A stretch of 64,000 bases of DNA from Zantedeschia hybrid cultivar (lineage: Eukaryota > Streptophyta > Magnoliopsida > Alismatales > Araceae). Of this stretch, positions 32,577 through 43,919 are shown piece by piece. The stretch spans positions 42,313,734 through 42,377,733 of the forward strand of contig JARZZO010000014.1 in assembly GCA_030544215.1 (NCBI GenBank). The letters run 5' to 3'. Under the pieces are notes generated by a model that saw only the letters and a list, made by a program, of their open reading frames with translations, had not been told where the DNA came from and ran no database searches. Position numbers and translations under genes: made by a program. Each line of letters starts with the position of its first letter. Within the stretch, counting starts at the first letter, position 1.

Positions 32577-32652
32577 AACGTATACCTCCACCATTGAAGA
32601 AAGAGGTTTTGAGGAACGTATACCTCCACCATTGAAGAAATAGGTTTTGAGA
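32577..32652 (-). repeat. VIPP1: 38-bp tandem duplication spanning the exon 1 splice donor
   Basis: Copies at 32577-32614 and 32615-32652 differ at one base. Each carries GGTGGAG|GTATACG, so two identical donors lie 38 bp apart. Use of the first (exon end 32624) keeps the VIPP1 frame. Use of the second (exon end 32586) adds 38 nt, shifts the frame and gives a stop within four codons of exon 2. Confidence 0.92.
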
Positions 32653-32762
32653 GAGCAGCAGCCGACGAGAAGAAGACTCCTCCTAGGTGGAGCCAGGAAA
32701 GGAGGCGGCGCCGCCAGTGACGGCCGCAAGCTCAGTCCTCGACCGGGGGCCATCATCGCCAT
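32624..32762 (-). CDS. VIPP1: VIPP1 exon 1 (start codon, transit peptide)
   Basis: The exon encodes MAMMAPGRGLSLRPS and ends CSLKTYFFNGG, 46 codons plus one base. It is rich in Ala, Pro, Ser and Arg with no acidic residue, as expected of a chloroplast transit peptide. The end aligns with the FLNGS exon end I recall from rice VIPP1, and the phase-1 donor GTATACG joins cleanly to exon 2. The start chosen is the first ATG of ATGGCGATGATGGCC; the open frame continues upstream, but that part looks like 5' UTR. It is the only exon on the right side of the 31.6-kb intron. A different plastid gene's first exon is possible but less likely, given the exact phase fit and matching junction residues. Confidence 0.8.
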
Positions 32763-33177
32763 CGCTGGTGAGCTCCTGAGAGCCGAAACAACGGCAAGGA
32801 GGGCTGTGCGTGTCCCCTGTTGTTGGGGATTCGTCTTGTTGGGGATTCGCGGTGGAGGAGGGAGATAAAAAGACGTGGCCTCTGTTTTCGTTGCTCTGCC
32901 CCGCGCCCAGCAGCCTGCATCCAAGCAGAATTTGGGGCGGGGGAGTGGGAGGGGGCCCTTCGGATCAAAGATCAGGACCGTCCACGTTCGTCCTGCAGAT
33001 TGGTCCACGCGAGTCCGCCGTGCGGGTCAAAATCTAGCAGTCTAGTGCCAATAGCATTTACCTGGTGGACGTAGTAGTTCATCATACACAGGTGATCGAA
33101 AAAATTTATCGACTGAAGTTTGGTGGAGATTAGATTCTGTATTTTTCTTTTTTTCCCTGCATATATATTTTTTATTA
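32763..33177 (-). promoter_or_regulatory. VIPP1: Putative VIPP1 5' UTR and core promoter
   Basis: About 400 bp separates the start codon from the next retrotransposon. On the minus strand it has a CCAAT (in GGACCAATCTGC), an ACGTGG core and GC-rich sequence near the gene. No convincing TATA box is seen. Assignment is by position only. Confidence 0.45.
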
Positions 33178-33743
33178 TGATTGAGAGGGCCAAATTCGGT
33201 TCGGCCCATTGGTTAAGTGGGCCGGCCCATTATGAAACGCTTTAAGACGTCCTTGGAATCCATTGGACCTTCTCTGAAGCGTTATGGACATATTCCCGCC
33301 AAAGGCTCATTCGAATCCGTAACAGAGTCCGGAGGGCTCGGGACGACCACCCTCCCCTTAGGAAAGTCCTTTCCTAATCCTTCTCCGGTTCTCTAAAGAA
33401 GGAAACCTACACCAAGCAAGGAAGCCGAAATCCTCGGAATCCCGTCCGGCTCGGGATCGGAATCGAGCCTACTCTATTACGTCTTGCCCGCAGACTCTCA
33501 ACCTTCAACTATAAAGAGGACCCTCTGGTAACCTCAAAAGGTATGTCCAGCGCATCCCCAAAACCCTCTGAAACTATTTGCCAATATTCGGTCCTAACTT
33601 AGGCATCGGAGGGGGCTCCCCGGTATCAGAACCGGGGTCTTCTCTAACCTAGTATCTTCTTTGCAGGGAGCAGTGGAGAGGCTTCCGTGGCGAGGGAAGA
33701 TTTTGGCCGTACGATCAAGGTCTGGCGAATCCTTGACCCAACA
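33178..33743 (+). repeat. LTR of a Tat-type Ty3 element
   Basis: It begins near TGATTGAGAGGGCC and ends CTTGACCCAACA. The sequence TGGTGCCGTCTGTGGGAA at 33749 follows, matching the primer-site region of plant Tat/Retand elements. It has a TATA-like CTATAAAGAGG near 33510. The exact left end is uncertain. Confidence 0.7.
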
Positions 33744-34777
33744 TTTTCTGGTGCCGTCTGTGGGAATTCCAACAAAAGGTCATGGCAAGAAGAAATAGCA
33801 ACCGCTTGCAGCGCGGTGTCCCGGCTGACCTTCCCGCCCCACTGGCTGATATCCAACCCATCCATTCGTTCGCAGCGCCCCTCTCTATCCCTACATCAGC
33901 CTAAGCCCCGGCTACATAAGACAACGTATCCCTACCTCCCGGCAAAGGCCCTGATATGATGAGACATCCGGTCCCACCGGCGGCCCTTCCGCTGGAGGAA
34001 CTTTCTACTGTGATAGCACTACTACGACGCTTAGAAAAGAGGCTTGATCAGAGGGAAGGCCATCGGACAGGAGGTCCCGAACCGACCGGCCCATAGCAAG
34101 GGTCTCAACCGATAGTCCCTCCGGATTCCCAGGTTTCACTGGGCCTCCGAGATAAACAGCCTGAGAACCATCGGTTGACCCGGCAGATGAGCCGGGGGCG
34201 ATCCCGAAGGCAGTCAGAGAAAGATAGGCATCAACGCCGTCAGTCTTCAGCCTCCTCCAACATTTCTACTTCGACGTCTTCAAAGCGTCGCGTCCACCAT
34301 GAATGAGGAAGAGGTGCTTCCCGAGGATATTCTTCGAATCGATCCTCAAGAACCTCTACTTCCAGAGATCGGCAGGACTCCCGAGAGGGTCACCGCTGCT
34401 CTAGGCGACGCCCCAACAATGATCGCGTGCTGAGGTTGGAGGAGAGCGTAGAACGATACTCCGACATGACCGGGACGCCGGAATCGACGATAGAGACAAC
34501 GCTCGATCATGCTTCACCCGACGTGTGCTAAAGGCACCGCTACCACACTGCTTTAGGGTGCCATCACTAAAAAGATATGATGAACCTAGTGACCATGATG
34601 ACCACTTGCAGTTCTTCGACAGTACCTTCGACTTCCTAGATGTACTCGATGCCATCTAATGTTGTGTCTTCCCCACAACCCTGGAAGAACTTGCACGACG
34701 GTGGTTCATACAATTAAAGCCCGACTGCATTGATAGCTTTTCCAAGCTGAGAAGGACCTTTAGAAGCAACTTCATAG
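33744..34777 (+). pseudogene. Tat-type gag fragment
   Basis: Shifting frames give an MARRNSNRLQRG-like start, an Arg/Ser-rich stretch (SRGRSRRQSEKDRHQRR), and then the capsid segment DDHLQFFDSTFDFLDVLDAI, FPTTLEELARRWF and DSFSKLRRTFRSNFI. That is the Retrotrans_gag pattern of Tat elements. Coding stops exactly where the Athila-like LTR begins at 34778, so the rest of the element is missing here. Confidence 0.82.
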
Positions 34778-36625
34778 TGATAAAGTGTTAAATTGATCAT
34801 TTAAAGGCAATCATACACATCATACTCACGTTTTTATCTGTAAAATAGCATGAAATGATAGATAATTGTGTACCAAGTCCAACAGTACCAATTTCGTCAA
34901 ATTCTGACTTAAAAACATCGTCATTTCATGTGATTAATGGAATATAGCGCATGGCAGTTTTTCGACAAAACCGAGATGAAATAAATAAACATAATGATTT
35001 TTTAATGATAATATGCTAATTTATATTTATTCTATGTGAACAGGACATGCCGATGACGCAGTGCAGTTGGTGGAGTTTCCAGAAATTTAGGGGAGGTCTA
35101 GGGTTCGAATCTCAATAAATTCAACTTCATTTTGTCAAAAAAATTAAAGCATGAGTAAAAATGTCATTTGATGTCCTAATATTGCCCTAATTCTTGCCCA
35201 AAGAATCCAAGAAAAACCAGCCACATTCCCTTCCCCCACTTTCTTTTTAAAAAACCTTCCTTTCCGTCTTTTTAAAAAGAATCATCACTGTTTTCCTTCT
35301 CTCCTCTCTGTTTCCTTTTCTCTGTCTTTCCCTCTTTCCCGCCGCACACCTTCCTTCCTCTTTCCCACGTCTCTCTTCCTCTCTATATATGCCCTTCTCC
35401 TTCTCCAGTTTCCTTCCCAGTAGCCGGCTCCTCCTCTCTCTCGGTTTCCCTTCCCACGCACAGCTTCTTCCTCTCTCTCGGTTTCTCTTTCTCCCACGCA
35501 CAGCTTCCTTCTCCCTCTCTCGTTTTTTTTCCACAGCTCCTTCTCCCTCTCTCGTTTTCTCCTCCTCCTCTCAGCCTCTTCTGGCCATCCCTCTCTTTCC
35601 CTCCCTTATTCCCTCTCTCTCCGGCAGACTCCCTCTCTCCCTTATTCTTCCTCCCCGCAGCCTCTCTTTCTCGGTTCCTCCCTCTCTCTTCTCTTCCTCC
35701 CTCCACAGCTCCTCTCTCGGCTTCTCTCTGGTTCCCACGTGCCACCAGCTGGGTCTCCGGCTGCAAACTTGCACGCCACACCTGCCCGAGCTCCAAGCGG
35801 CTCCAGCACCCAGCGGTTCCAGCACTCCAGCAGTGCCCTCCACCAACCAGCAGTCCCAACGCACACCAGCTGGGTCTCCGGCTGCAAACCTGCACGCCGC
35901 ACCTGCCCGAGCTCCAAGCGGCTCCAGCACCCGGCGTTCCAGCACTCCAGCATCCGCTCCACGTGCATGCGAGTACCCACGGCCCTGCACACGCCGCCTA
36001 CGCATGCTCGGACGTCCCCCACGCGGCAGCCCTCCAGTGCCTCTCCACCAGCTGCTTCGCGTTGCCAAGTTGCTCCCTGCACCTCCACGTCTCAGCTACC
36101 GCCCCAGCGCATGCATGCATGCCGCTATGCACCCACACGTAGCCAGCAACACCTCCAAGCACACCTGCACTCGCATGCCTCCTAGTTCCACCGCACTGCT
36201 GCATTTGTATTATTAGTATAATCTGTTACTTTGATTTGGCTTATTTTAGTTTAGTTAAGTTAAATTGTTAGTGTTTATTATTTCTTGTTGCATAAAACTC
36301 GATTAGTTCAACATAGAAGTTATGTTATTTTTTTGTTAATCTCTCTCTTCTCAATTTTAAAGGTGGTCGTATTTGTGCTTTTAAAAATTAGGTTAGTTAA
36401 ATTCGTAAATTTAGTTTAATTTAATTAGGTAGTTAATTAATCAATTCAAATTCTCAATTTTTTTTAGATAATTAAAATCTAAGGTTTTCAAAATCAAAAT
36501 TTAACTCCCTATGGATCGACTCGGACTCACCATTATTAATTTTCAAAATCTAATTTAAATGAGCCGAATAAATTTAGATTGAACGTTCTTATGAGTGTTT
36601 AACGACGCACAATTTGGAACGATCA
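34778..36625 (+). repeat. Athila-like 5' LTR (1848 bp)
   Basis: It begins TGATAAAGTG and ends AACGATCA. A TATATATG box at 35384-35391 follows a strongly CT-rich region. The long Pro/Ser/Leu-rich frame downstream (about 35389-36216) is an artefact of CT-rich and GCTCCAGCA-type repeats. Confidence 0.9.
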
Positions 36626-36630
36626 ATTTT

Positions 36631-36648
36631 TGGCGTCGTTGCCGGGGA
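36631..36648 (+). promoter_or_regulatory. Athila-like primer-binding site
   Basis: TGGCGTCGTTGCCGGGGA lies 5 bases after the LTR. It matches, with one change, the TGGCGCCGTTGCCGGGGA site seen in plant Athila/Tat elements. Confidence 0.85.
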
Positions 36649-37579
36649 ATTAGATTTTTAATTTTGATTATCTTGGATTTAGTGTAATTAATCTTTAGCT
36701 AACCTTATTTTTTCTTATTTTTGTAGGTATATTGAAAAGAAAAAAAAAAGAAAAGCGAAATCATGGTAAGTGTGTTCCAACTTTCTATATTTCAATTTCC
36801 TTACTTTAGTTAGTTTCCATTTTTGTAGTTTCTAGTTTAGATAGGTTTCCATTAATTAAAAAAAAAAGAAACAAAAGAAGAACATCTAAATTTAAAAACC
36901 TTCATTTCCAAGATTAGAAACCTTCTATGCTAGGCATTCATCATTCTAGGAAAGCATGAGCTAGTTTCCTTTCACAGTTATTGCCATAAATTGTTGAAGA
37001 TTGCGGGGCAAAGGTATGTGTTTCAATTTTAGCAAGTCATTCATGATTGCATCAACACACCCTGCATTGATTTGCTTATTGCCTTGTATTGCATTCAAAA
37101 AGACTTTAAGGGCAACAACTTTAACCACATAAGGTAGGGATTTGATCACCCTTCCTTAGCCCACAAATCACCTTCCTTGCATTGGCATTTCCTAATACAA
37201 TTAAAAGCAAGTCGAAAGAGAATCTAAGGTTTACACCGTGAGTGGTTTAAATTTCGGGTTGCCTCCACTTTTGGCAACGGTGTCTAGGCTAGAGGTTAAA
37301 AAGGCAAGCGCCTAAGCGGGAAAGTGGTTCTCTAATTAGGTCCCTACGAAAGTAAGGGGAGCCTCCCACTACCCCACCTCTTACCTGGCCGTTGATTGAT
37401 TGTGGTTGTGACTTGAGGTGGACTCCATTCACCTTGTAAGAAAATTCACATAGAGAGTCTAGGTTAACATTAGATTATTAGGATAATTTGTTTGTCAAAA
37501 TTGTTTGCATTTAAAAAAAAGAAAAAAAAGAAATAGAAAACAAAATTCAAATCCATCCTCTCTCTATCAGTCCTAGTGT
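36649..37579 (+). other. Athila-like untranslated leader
   Basis: No gene is seen. AT-rich leader between primer site and gag, with several A-rich runs, ending just before the gag ATG at 37580. Confidence 0.7.
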
Positions 37580-39158
37580 ATGCAAAGTAGGAGATCTCAA
37601 AATCCTAACCTTATAGGACCATTTGCTGAAATAGAAAGAATCCTACATCAAAGAAATCCACCACAAGATCAAATGGCTGATAATCAGGACCCACCAAAGC
37701 AAATGAAGGACTATTTCATTCCAAATCGATATCAACCTTCATCATGTATTCATCTTCCTCAGAATCCAGCCAATCAATATGAAATTAAATCTAGCACCAT
37801 TCAGATGTTCCCATCCTTTTATGGGAATACTAATGAAGATCCTTATAAACATCTGGATGAATTTCTAGAAATCTGTTCCACGGTGAAGATCCAGAATTTC
37901 ACTGATGATGGCCTTAAGTTGACCTTATTTCCCTTTTCATTAAAGGATAAGGCTAAATATTGGTTGGGAACTATAGGAAGGCCCATTAAGACATGGGAAG
38001 AAATGTAGAAAGAATTTATCAAGAAGTTCTATCCCATAGGGCGGACCAATACCATGAGAAGGGCCATCACGAGTTTTACCCAAACCCCTGGGGAATTGAT
38101 CCACGAATCTTGGGAAAGACTGAAAGAATTGCTTAGAAAATGCCCTCATCATGGGCTTTCAAAATGGCAAATTGTCCAAGTATTCTATGAAGGATTGTCT
38201 GAACAGTTCAGACAAATGGTGAATGCCTCATGTGGAGGGGCATTTATGATGAAAAATGAAGATGAGGCCTATGATCTTTTTGAGATGTTAAGTGAAAATT
38301 CCATCAATCATGCCTCATTATCATCTTATTAGAGGTCTGTTGGGCCATCTAAACGGACTGGAATGTATGAATTTAAGGCCCGTGGAGAGCCCGAATCCAG
38401 AATGGACATAAATCTGATTAATCAGAAATTGGATAAGGTAGACATCTTGGCCCAGAAACTAGACCAACTCTTGGCCTTAAACAAACAAGAGCCTACTTAC
38501 CCAACACAATCTAGTCCATATGAAGGCCCATCTTCTGTTAATCATGACATTTGTGCCTTATGCGCAAGTCCAACCCATCAAGTGAATGAATGCCCAACTG
38601 CAGCCCAACTTCCACCATTCATTCAAGAACAAGTTCAGGCTGCCCAGGGATTCTCCAGGCCCAATAATGATCCATTCTCAAATACTTACAATCCTGGCTG
38701 GAGAAACCACCATAATTTCTCTTGGAAGAATCAGCAGGCCCCATTACCAATGACCAATCCTCCCATGCATCAAGCCCAAAAGCCACAGAATTCATTTCAA
38801 CATCAATCTAATTTCTATGGAATTGTTCAGGCTAGGGGATCTCAAGCTCAGTTTTCTCAACCGGCCCAGTATCAATCAGGTCAACCGCCCCATTATCAAT
38901 CATTCCAATCAGGTCAACCGGCCCACTACCATTCATTCTAATCTGGACAACCAACCCAATACCATCCTCCACCCATTTATCAACAGCCTCCTCAGCCCAA
39001 CTTTAATGACAAATTTAGTCAACTCCAACAACTGATTTTGACCCAGCAACAATCCATTTCTAAGTTGGAAAGTCAAATGGGCCAACTAGCTGAGGCTACG
39101 ATGAGAAGAGAAGTGGGTCAACTTCCTAGTCAACCCATTGCCAATCCAAAGAATCAAC
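37580..39158 (+). pseudogene. Athila-like gag, first part
   Basis: A single reading frame is kept, with in-frame stops near 38007, 38330 and 38940. It has the capsid block HLDEFLEICSTVKIQN, then LTLFPFSLKDKAKYWLGTI, KKFYPIGRT and SWERLKELLRKCPHHG. A zinc knuckle reads CALCASPTHQVNECP. A Gln/Pro/His-rich region with HYQSFQSGQP repeats follows. The solo Copia LTR interrupts it at 39158, and coding resumes at 40750 in the same frame. Confidence 0.88.
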
Positions 39159-40749
39159 TGTAAGGAATCGGCAAGAACGCAACGGAGAATAAAAACGATT
39201 CCTATGTATCGGCTGCTGGGATCGTAAAACGGACATTAAAATAAACGCGGGAAGAATGGTTCTTCACCTTTGCGGGGTTTCGAATCTCCCGTGGATGATT
39301 CTGACTCGGTAATCGCGCACGTGCACGATCTCTAGAGGTATCCATACGAGCTCCCGCTGCAGACGCGAATTCCTCCTCGACTTGAGTGCTCCGACCAGAT
39401 CTCAAATCCACCATGCGCGGAGAGAGACATATTTACTCCAAGAGAGAGAGAAGGAGAGAGAGAGAGGAGAAAGAGAATCTGGGGTGTAAAATACGTCCAA
39501 CCAACCTTTTTACCCCTCCCCCTTGGCCCTCCTTATATAGAAATAAGGATAAGCACAAGGATTAATCCTCATGATTATCAAAGAGTTTGGCCTTGGATAA
39601 TTCTCCATTAAATCTTCATGTTTATCCTGCGGCTTTTCATAAAAAACCAAGATAAGAATGAAATTTAACGTCTCTCACCGTCTGACGAGAACTCTTATGT
39701 GTGTGACCCTCTAGGCCCATATATCAGTCCGGTTTCAGGCCCATTAAACTTAGACTTGATTCTAAAGTTTAATATTTATTAATTAACATTTAAACATCAT
39801 ATGTTAAATGATTAATTTAATAAACAAGTAAATTATCATCTGATGATTAATTCACTTGGCCTTCTGATCATGAACAACACCAAACACTACCTCATGATCC
39901 CAGAAGATATAAGGGATACTGTTCTCTTTAATTGAACCTTTCCGTCTGCAGATACTGCACATATATAATCCTTCACTCATGCAATGTCCCAATAACGCAA
40001 GGGTATGGTTTTATAGTCAAACCCTCTATCGCATTATCCAGATGGATTCCAGTACTCAGTTAATATCTAGAAAGACATCTCTTTCATTTGACCCTGGCCA
40101 GGGATTTCTGTGTACACATCCATAGGACATTCTCTCTCCAGTCTTATACCAAGAGTGAGTGATCCCTTGTTATTCACTCAATTACCTTCGCAAGCTTTCC
40201 ACTGTATCTGAAAGACCGACTATCGTGGACTTAATAGTTAAAGTCCACAAGTCAGAGAATCAAGATACAATACAATGGTCCACAAACAAGGTATCATTGG
40301 TGACTCAGGTCAAAGGACCAACTGTGCTACTGCAACGATTGAACTCCCTCGTTGACTAACAGGTATAATTACCATCTAGGAATTCTTATTTGGGTATGTT
40401 CAGTGAACTCATTCTCTAATGAGCACCCACATGTTTGTCTTAGTGTCACCACACGAGTGAATGAGATCATTCACCCTCATCAAATTAGCAGACATAACTT
40501 GTGTCGATCTTATCGGATATTTAATGTCCATCTCAAATATCCTATGATCGAGAACTGTTTAAGACAATTGACTGAGGATATTGATCTCACTATCATGATC
40601 TCATCATGATTCAATATCCCATACATTTGTCTATGGACCTTCATTACGATAGTTAATTTGCGAGAACTATAAATGAAGAAATAATTGCTTTATTAATAAT
40701 TTGAACTAGAATGTACAATGATTGGCTTTGAGGCCACCCAATTCTAACA
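39159..40749 (-). mobile_element. Solo Copia LTR (1591 bp, minus strand)
   Basis: The termini are TGTAAGGAATC and AATTCTAACA on the plus strand. A perfect 5-bp duplication, TCAAC, lies at 39154-39158 and 40750-40754. On the minus strand a TATATAAGGAGGG box marks the promoter. The terminal GGCTTTGAGGCCACCCAATTC resembles the LTR end of the Copia element at 60977-61295 (GGCTTGTAGGCCACC), hence the class. There are no internal genes. Confidence 0.93.
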
Positions 40750-41260
40750 TCAACCTTCGGGTTTTCCACAACAATCGGGCCTTTTACCTCAGCCTGGCCC
40801 GTTACCACAACCTAAAGGGCCGCAATTTGAGAATGCTAAAGCCATTTCAACCCTTAGGAGTGGGAGAAGATTAGAAAAACCACACGCAGATGGAGAGTTA
40901 CCCAAAGGTTCCACTAATGGGCCTCATGAAATTGAAAGTGAGAGTGAGGCTGAACCCAACATGGAAAAGTTGGAGGAGGATCCGAAAGGGAAAGGGAAGA
41001 TAGATGAAGGCCCAAGTTCTTATCAACCTAGGGTGACATTTCCAAATGCTTTGTTAGTTAAGCCCAATGCCAGAAAGAAACTGGCCCAGAATGAGGAGTT
41101 GTTGGATTTATTCAAACAAGTCCAGATTAATATTCCACTCCTCGATGCCATCAAGTATGTGCCAGCTTATGCTAAGTTTCTCAAGGAATTATGTATTCCA
41201 CGAAGAGAATCTAGAATGGCACCCGAAAAGGTTTGACTTTCAGAAGATGTTAGTGCGATT
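40750..41260 (+). pseudogene. Athila-like gag, second part
   Basis: The frame continues from before the solo LTR. It includes ISTLRSGRRLEKP-like residues and NALLVKPNARKKLAQNEELLDLFKQVQINIPLLDAIKYVPAYAKFLKEL, cut here by description: the LLDAIKYVPAYAKFLKEL segment is the Athila landmark between gag and protease. A stop follows near 41235. Confidence 0.8.
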
Positions 41261-42038
41261 GTGATGAATCATTTACCCAAGAAGTTAAAGGATCCTAGAG
41301 CACCTCTAATCTCATGTGACTTAGCTGGAGTTACATTTGATAGAGCTTTATTGGATTTAGGTGCTAGTGTGAACCTCTTGCCAACAGCCATTTATGAAAA
41401 ATTTGATATTGGGGAATTAAAGCCCACACCCATCATCTTGCAGTTAACTGATAGGTCTGTGAAGACTCCACGGGATTCATTGAGGATGTTATTGTGAAGG
41501 TTCATGATTGTTATTTTCCCGTGAATTTTCTTATTTTGGATATGGCATAACCTGAGGAACTCATTCACACCCCAATCATCCTAAGTCGTCTATTCTTAGC
41601 CACTGCCAAAGCTAATATAAATTGTGAAACTGGCATAATGGACATTTCATTTGGGGGTCAAAAGGTCAAGATTAATGTCTTCAAAGCATCTCAATACCCA
41701 GATCATGAAGAAGAATGCCATACTATTGATATCTTGGATAATCTGGTTGAAGAAAATGAGATGTCCACATCTGATCTTTTGGAGGAAGCCAACACTTTAA
41801 AGGACTCTCCTGGCCTATTAACATCTTGGCCCAAGGTTGAACCTTTACCAGCCTTACAATCTGAGCCCGCTCTGCCATCCTTAGAGGACTCTCCTGAGCT
41901 TGAACTCAAACCATTACCTGAGTCTCTCAAGTATATCTTTTTGGACCCGGACCAAACTCTCCCGGTCATCATTGCGGCAAATCTTACATTATCGCAGGAG
42001 GCCCAATTAACCGAGGTTCTCAAAGACCACAAGGGTAC
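41261..42038 (+). pseudogene. Athila-like protease and spacer before RT
   Basis: ISCDLAGVTFDRALLDLGAS is the aspartic protease region, with the DLGAS motif this lineage uses in place of DTGA. A frameshift follows near 41470. The spacer continues PVNFLILDMA, then ESLKYIFLDPDQTLPVIIA and LTEVLKDHKG, where RT should start. The Tat LTR begins at 42039 and the RT is absent. Confidence 0.82.
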
Positions 42039-43377
42039 TGATGTAGCCGAAGCTATCACGGTCGGGTTCCGGCGCAGGAATCCGAAGATTGGACCCGAAG
42101 CTTGATCGGATCGGTGAAGAGGACCGACGGGGATCTGGAACGCGGCGAGGGCGGAGACGTGGCCGAAGACCCGAAGCCGAAGGGTGCCCGGACGGGGGCG
42201 AAGCCGATCCTCCCTCTGACGGATGTGGACCAGCCTGCGGAAGGCGTGGCCGAAGCTCCTTCGGACGGGGGTGAACCAGCCTGCGAAAGGCGTTGAGATC
42301 GGAGGGAGAAGATCCGAGGTCGGCGGCCGAGACCGACTCGGAGAGGTCGGCCAAGATTCAAACCGAGCCCCTGCAGAAGGAGGGAAAGAAGATGAACCAG
42401 TCAATAGGAGTCACGGGCTTCGGCCCTAAGGAACCCCCTCCGACGGTTAAGTTAGCTTCTGAAGATGATTCGATTCAGAAGTCAAAGAAGTGGGAGAAGT
42501 AGCTTTAATGCTTTTTAGACTGTAGTCCTTGGGGTCTCGAAGACATACCTTTGGTAATAAATAGCCGTGTATTTATAGCGGAGGATAGAGGTTGCTTAAC
42601 GGTGGCAGCCGATATAGGACTATGTTCTGGGTTTACTGGTAAACCGCCATAGCGCGTAACCCTCCCACCGGAGTGGGCCCGACATGGTTACTGGGCCGAA
42701 GGGGGTTGGGCCGTTGATGGGCCAGATGCCGCATAGTGGGCTGGAGCATGCTGGGCCGAGGGCTGTTGAGCCGCTAATGGGCCGAAGACTATTGGGCCGC
42801 TGACGGGCCAAGGGTTGTTGGGCCGCTGATGGGCCGAAGGTTATTGGGCCGCTGATGGGCCGAGGACCACTGGACTGCTTAATGGGCCGAGGGTTGCTGG
42901 GCCGCTAATAGGCCGAAGGCTGCCAGTGGGCCTTTTACTACTGCTTTTGGACTGATCTGCGTTGGGCTTGCTTTAATGGGCCGAATCGGATTCTGCCTCA
43001 TCACATAGCCCCCCACTCTTGCCTTCCTCAGTTTCACGAGATGGCGAGAGTAAAGTCCGAACTCGGAGGAGTAATATGACGTGCTGTCTGAAACTCTCGG
43101 CTTTGTCGTAAAGAAGGAACTGCCTTCAGTCGGCCGAGGGTTAGCAACAATTAGCCTCGTCTTAGGCCGGGACTTAGTGACGGATGCCTTCGTCCTTGGT
43201 TGCGAAGGGACGAGTCTTCTGAACGTGTCAGGACTCCTGATAAAAGGACGGAAAAGACGTCGAGCTTCCCGTCCGAACGGTCATGTCGTGAGAAAACATA
43301 GGACACGCGTTGTACATCTAACCAGCTTGTCGAAGGCACAAAAAGATCCTGGCCATTATTGATGATCACGCGGATCG
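42039..43377 (-). repeat. Tat element 3' LTR
   Basis: Nearly identical to 54789-56173, but without a roughly 46-bp duplication present there. It is rich in GGGCCGCTGATGGGCCGAAGG-type repeats around 42680-42930. Its right end has GGATCG where the other LTR has GGATCA. Confidence 0.9.
42690..42935. repeat. Short GGGCCG-type tandem repeats in Tat LTR
   Basis: Degenerate units of about 25-30 bases of the form TGGGCCGCTGATGGGCCGAAG recur about ten times. The same array lies at about 55490-55730 in the other LTR. Confidence 0.8.
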
Positions 43378-43647
43378 CGGGTCACTTCGGTTCTCTGCCC
43401 AAGATTTCACTTGGATCGCCGCCTCTTCTGCTTTTGGCACGCGGATAGGGACACGTGGCGAGCATCCGGATGATCAGCCGAAGGGTTAGGCCGCGTCCGG
43501 CCATTGATTGCTTTTTCTTGATCCGGTAGCCTGCCCGTCATCATTGCTGAAGGACAGCGTACGTGGCGCGCATCTGACGGAAGCGGTGCCGAGGAGGAGG
43601 AAGATCTTGGCCGTTGATTTTGGCGGGGAATGCTTTAAACTTTATCC

Positions 43648-43655
43648 TATAAATA
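43648..43655 (+). promoter_or_regulatory. TATA box of the Tat antisense gene
   Basis: TATAAATA in the context CCTATAAATAGGAGCCCC lies about 270 bp before the antisense gene's first ATG, outside the LTR. It is a textbook plant TATA context. Confidence 0.7.
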
Positions 43656-43919
43656 GGAGCCCCTCTCCTCAGGGCACTGTTTCGCTTTCTCCTTCTCCTG
43701 CGCCTGTGCCTTCCTGCAAGCATCCTCTCCGAGCTTTCCTGTTTCTCCGACGAAGAGCGAGCCATCGAAGGTGATTGAGAGTGCCCTGTCTATCGCTGGG
43801 AAGCTTTTTGTTGCTCGGAGCTGTCGCCGGGGAGCTTTCGGTTATTCGAGAGGCAGTGGGTAGTTGAGGAGATCTTGTTTGAGGGTAAGCCTCAATTCTC
43901 CTTCTCTGCTCCGTGATTC

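Larger units (their letters stand above)
988..32623 (-). other. VIPP1: VIPP1 intron 1, about 31.6 kb, filled with nested transposons
   Basis: The exon 1 donor (G|GTATACG, ending at 32624) and the exon 2 acceptor (TTTGTAG|T, at 987) have matching phase 1. They join FFNGG to VGSLKIS, which aligns with the rice-like order FLNGS-VSLRLI that I recall. Recognisable host intron sequence is probably only about 988-1550 and 32301-32623. The rest is LINE, hAT, SINE and LTR-retrotransposon sequence. The main LINEs, the 1000-codon hAT transposase and the chromovirus lie antisense to VIPP1. The SINE and the mTERF fragment lie on its sense strand. Confidence 0.82.

Noticed and set aside
32325..33008. A 227-codon minus-strand frame read as one protein
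   Set aside because: Its middle is VIPP1 exon 1; the downstream part runs into intron 1 past the splice donor and the upstream part is leader sequence.
35389..36216. A 275-codon Pro/Ser/Leu-rich frame, with a counterpart at 59534-60328
   Set aside because: It lies within the Athila-like LTRs, starts at the TATA region and is made of CT-rich and GCTCCAGCA-type repeats. It has no domain, and the frame shifts between the two LTRs.
43081..43362. 93-codon frame present identically in both Tat LTRs (also 55877-56158)
   Set aside because: Its conservation only reflects LTR identity; no domain or start context.
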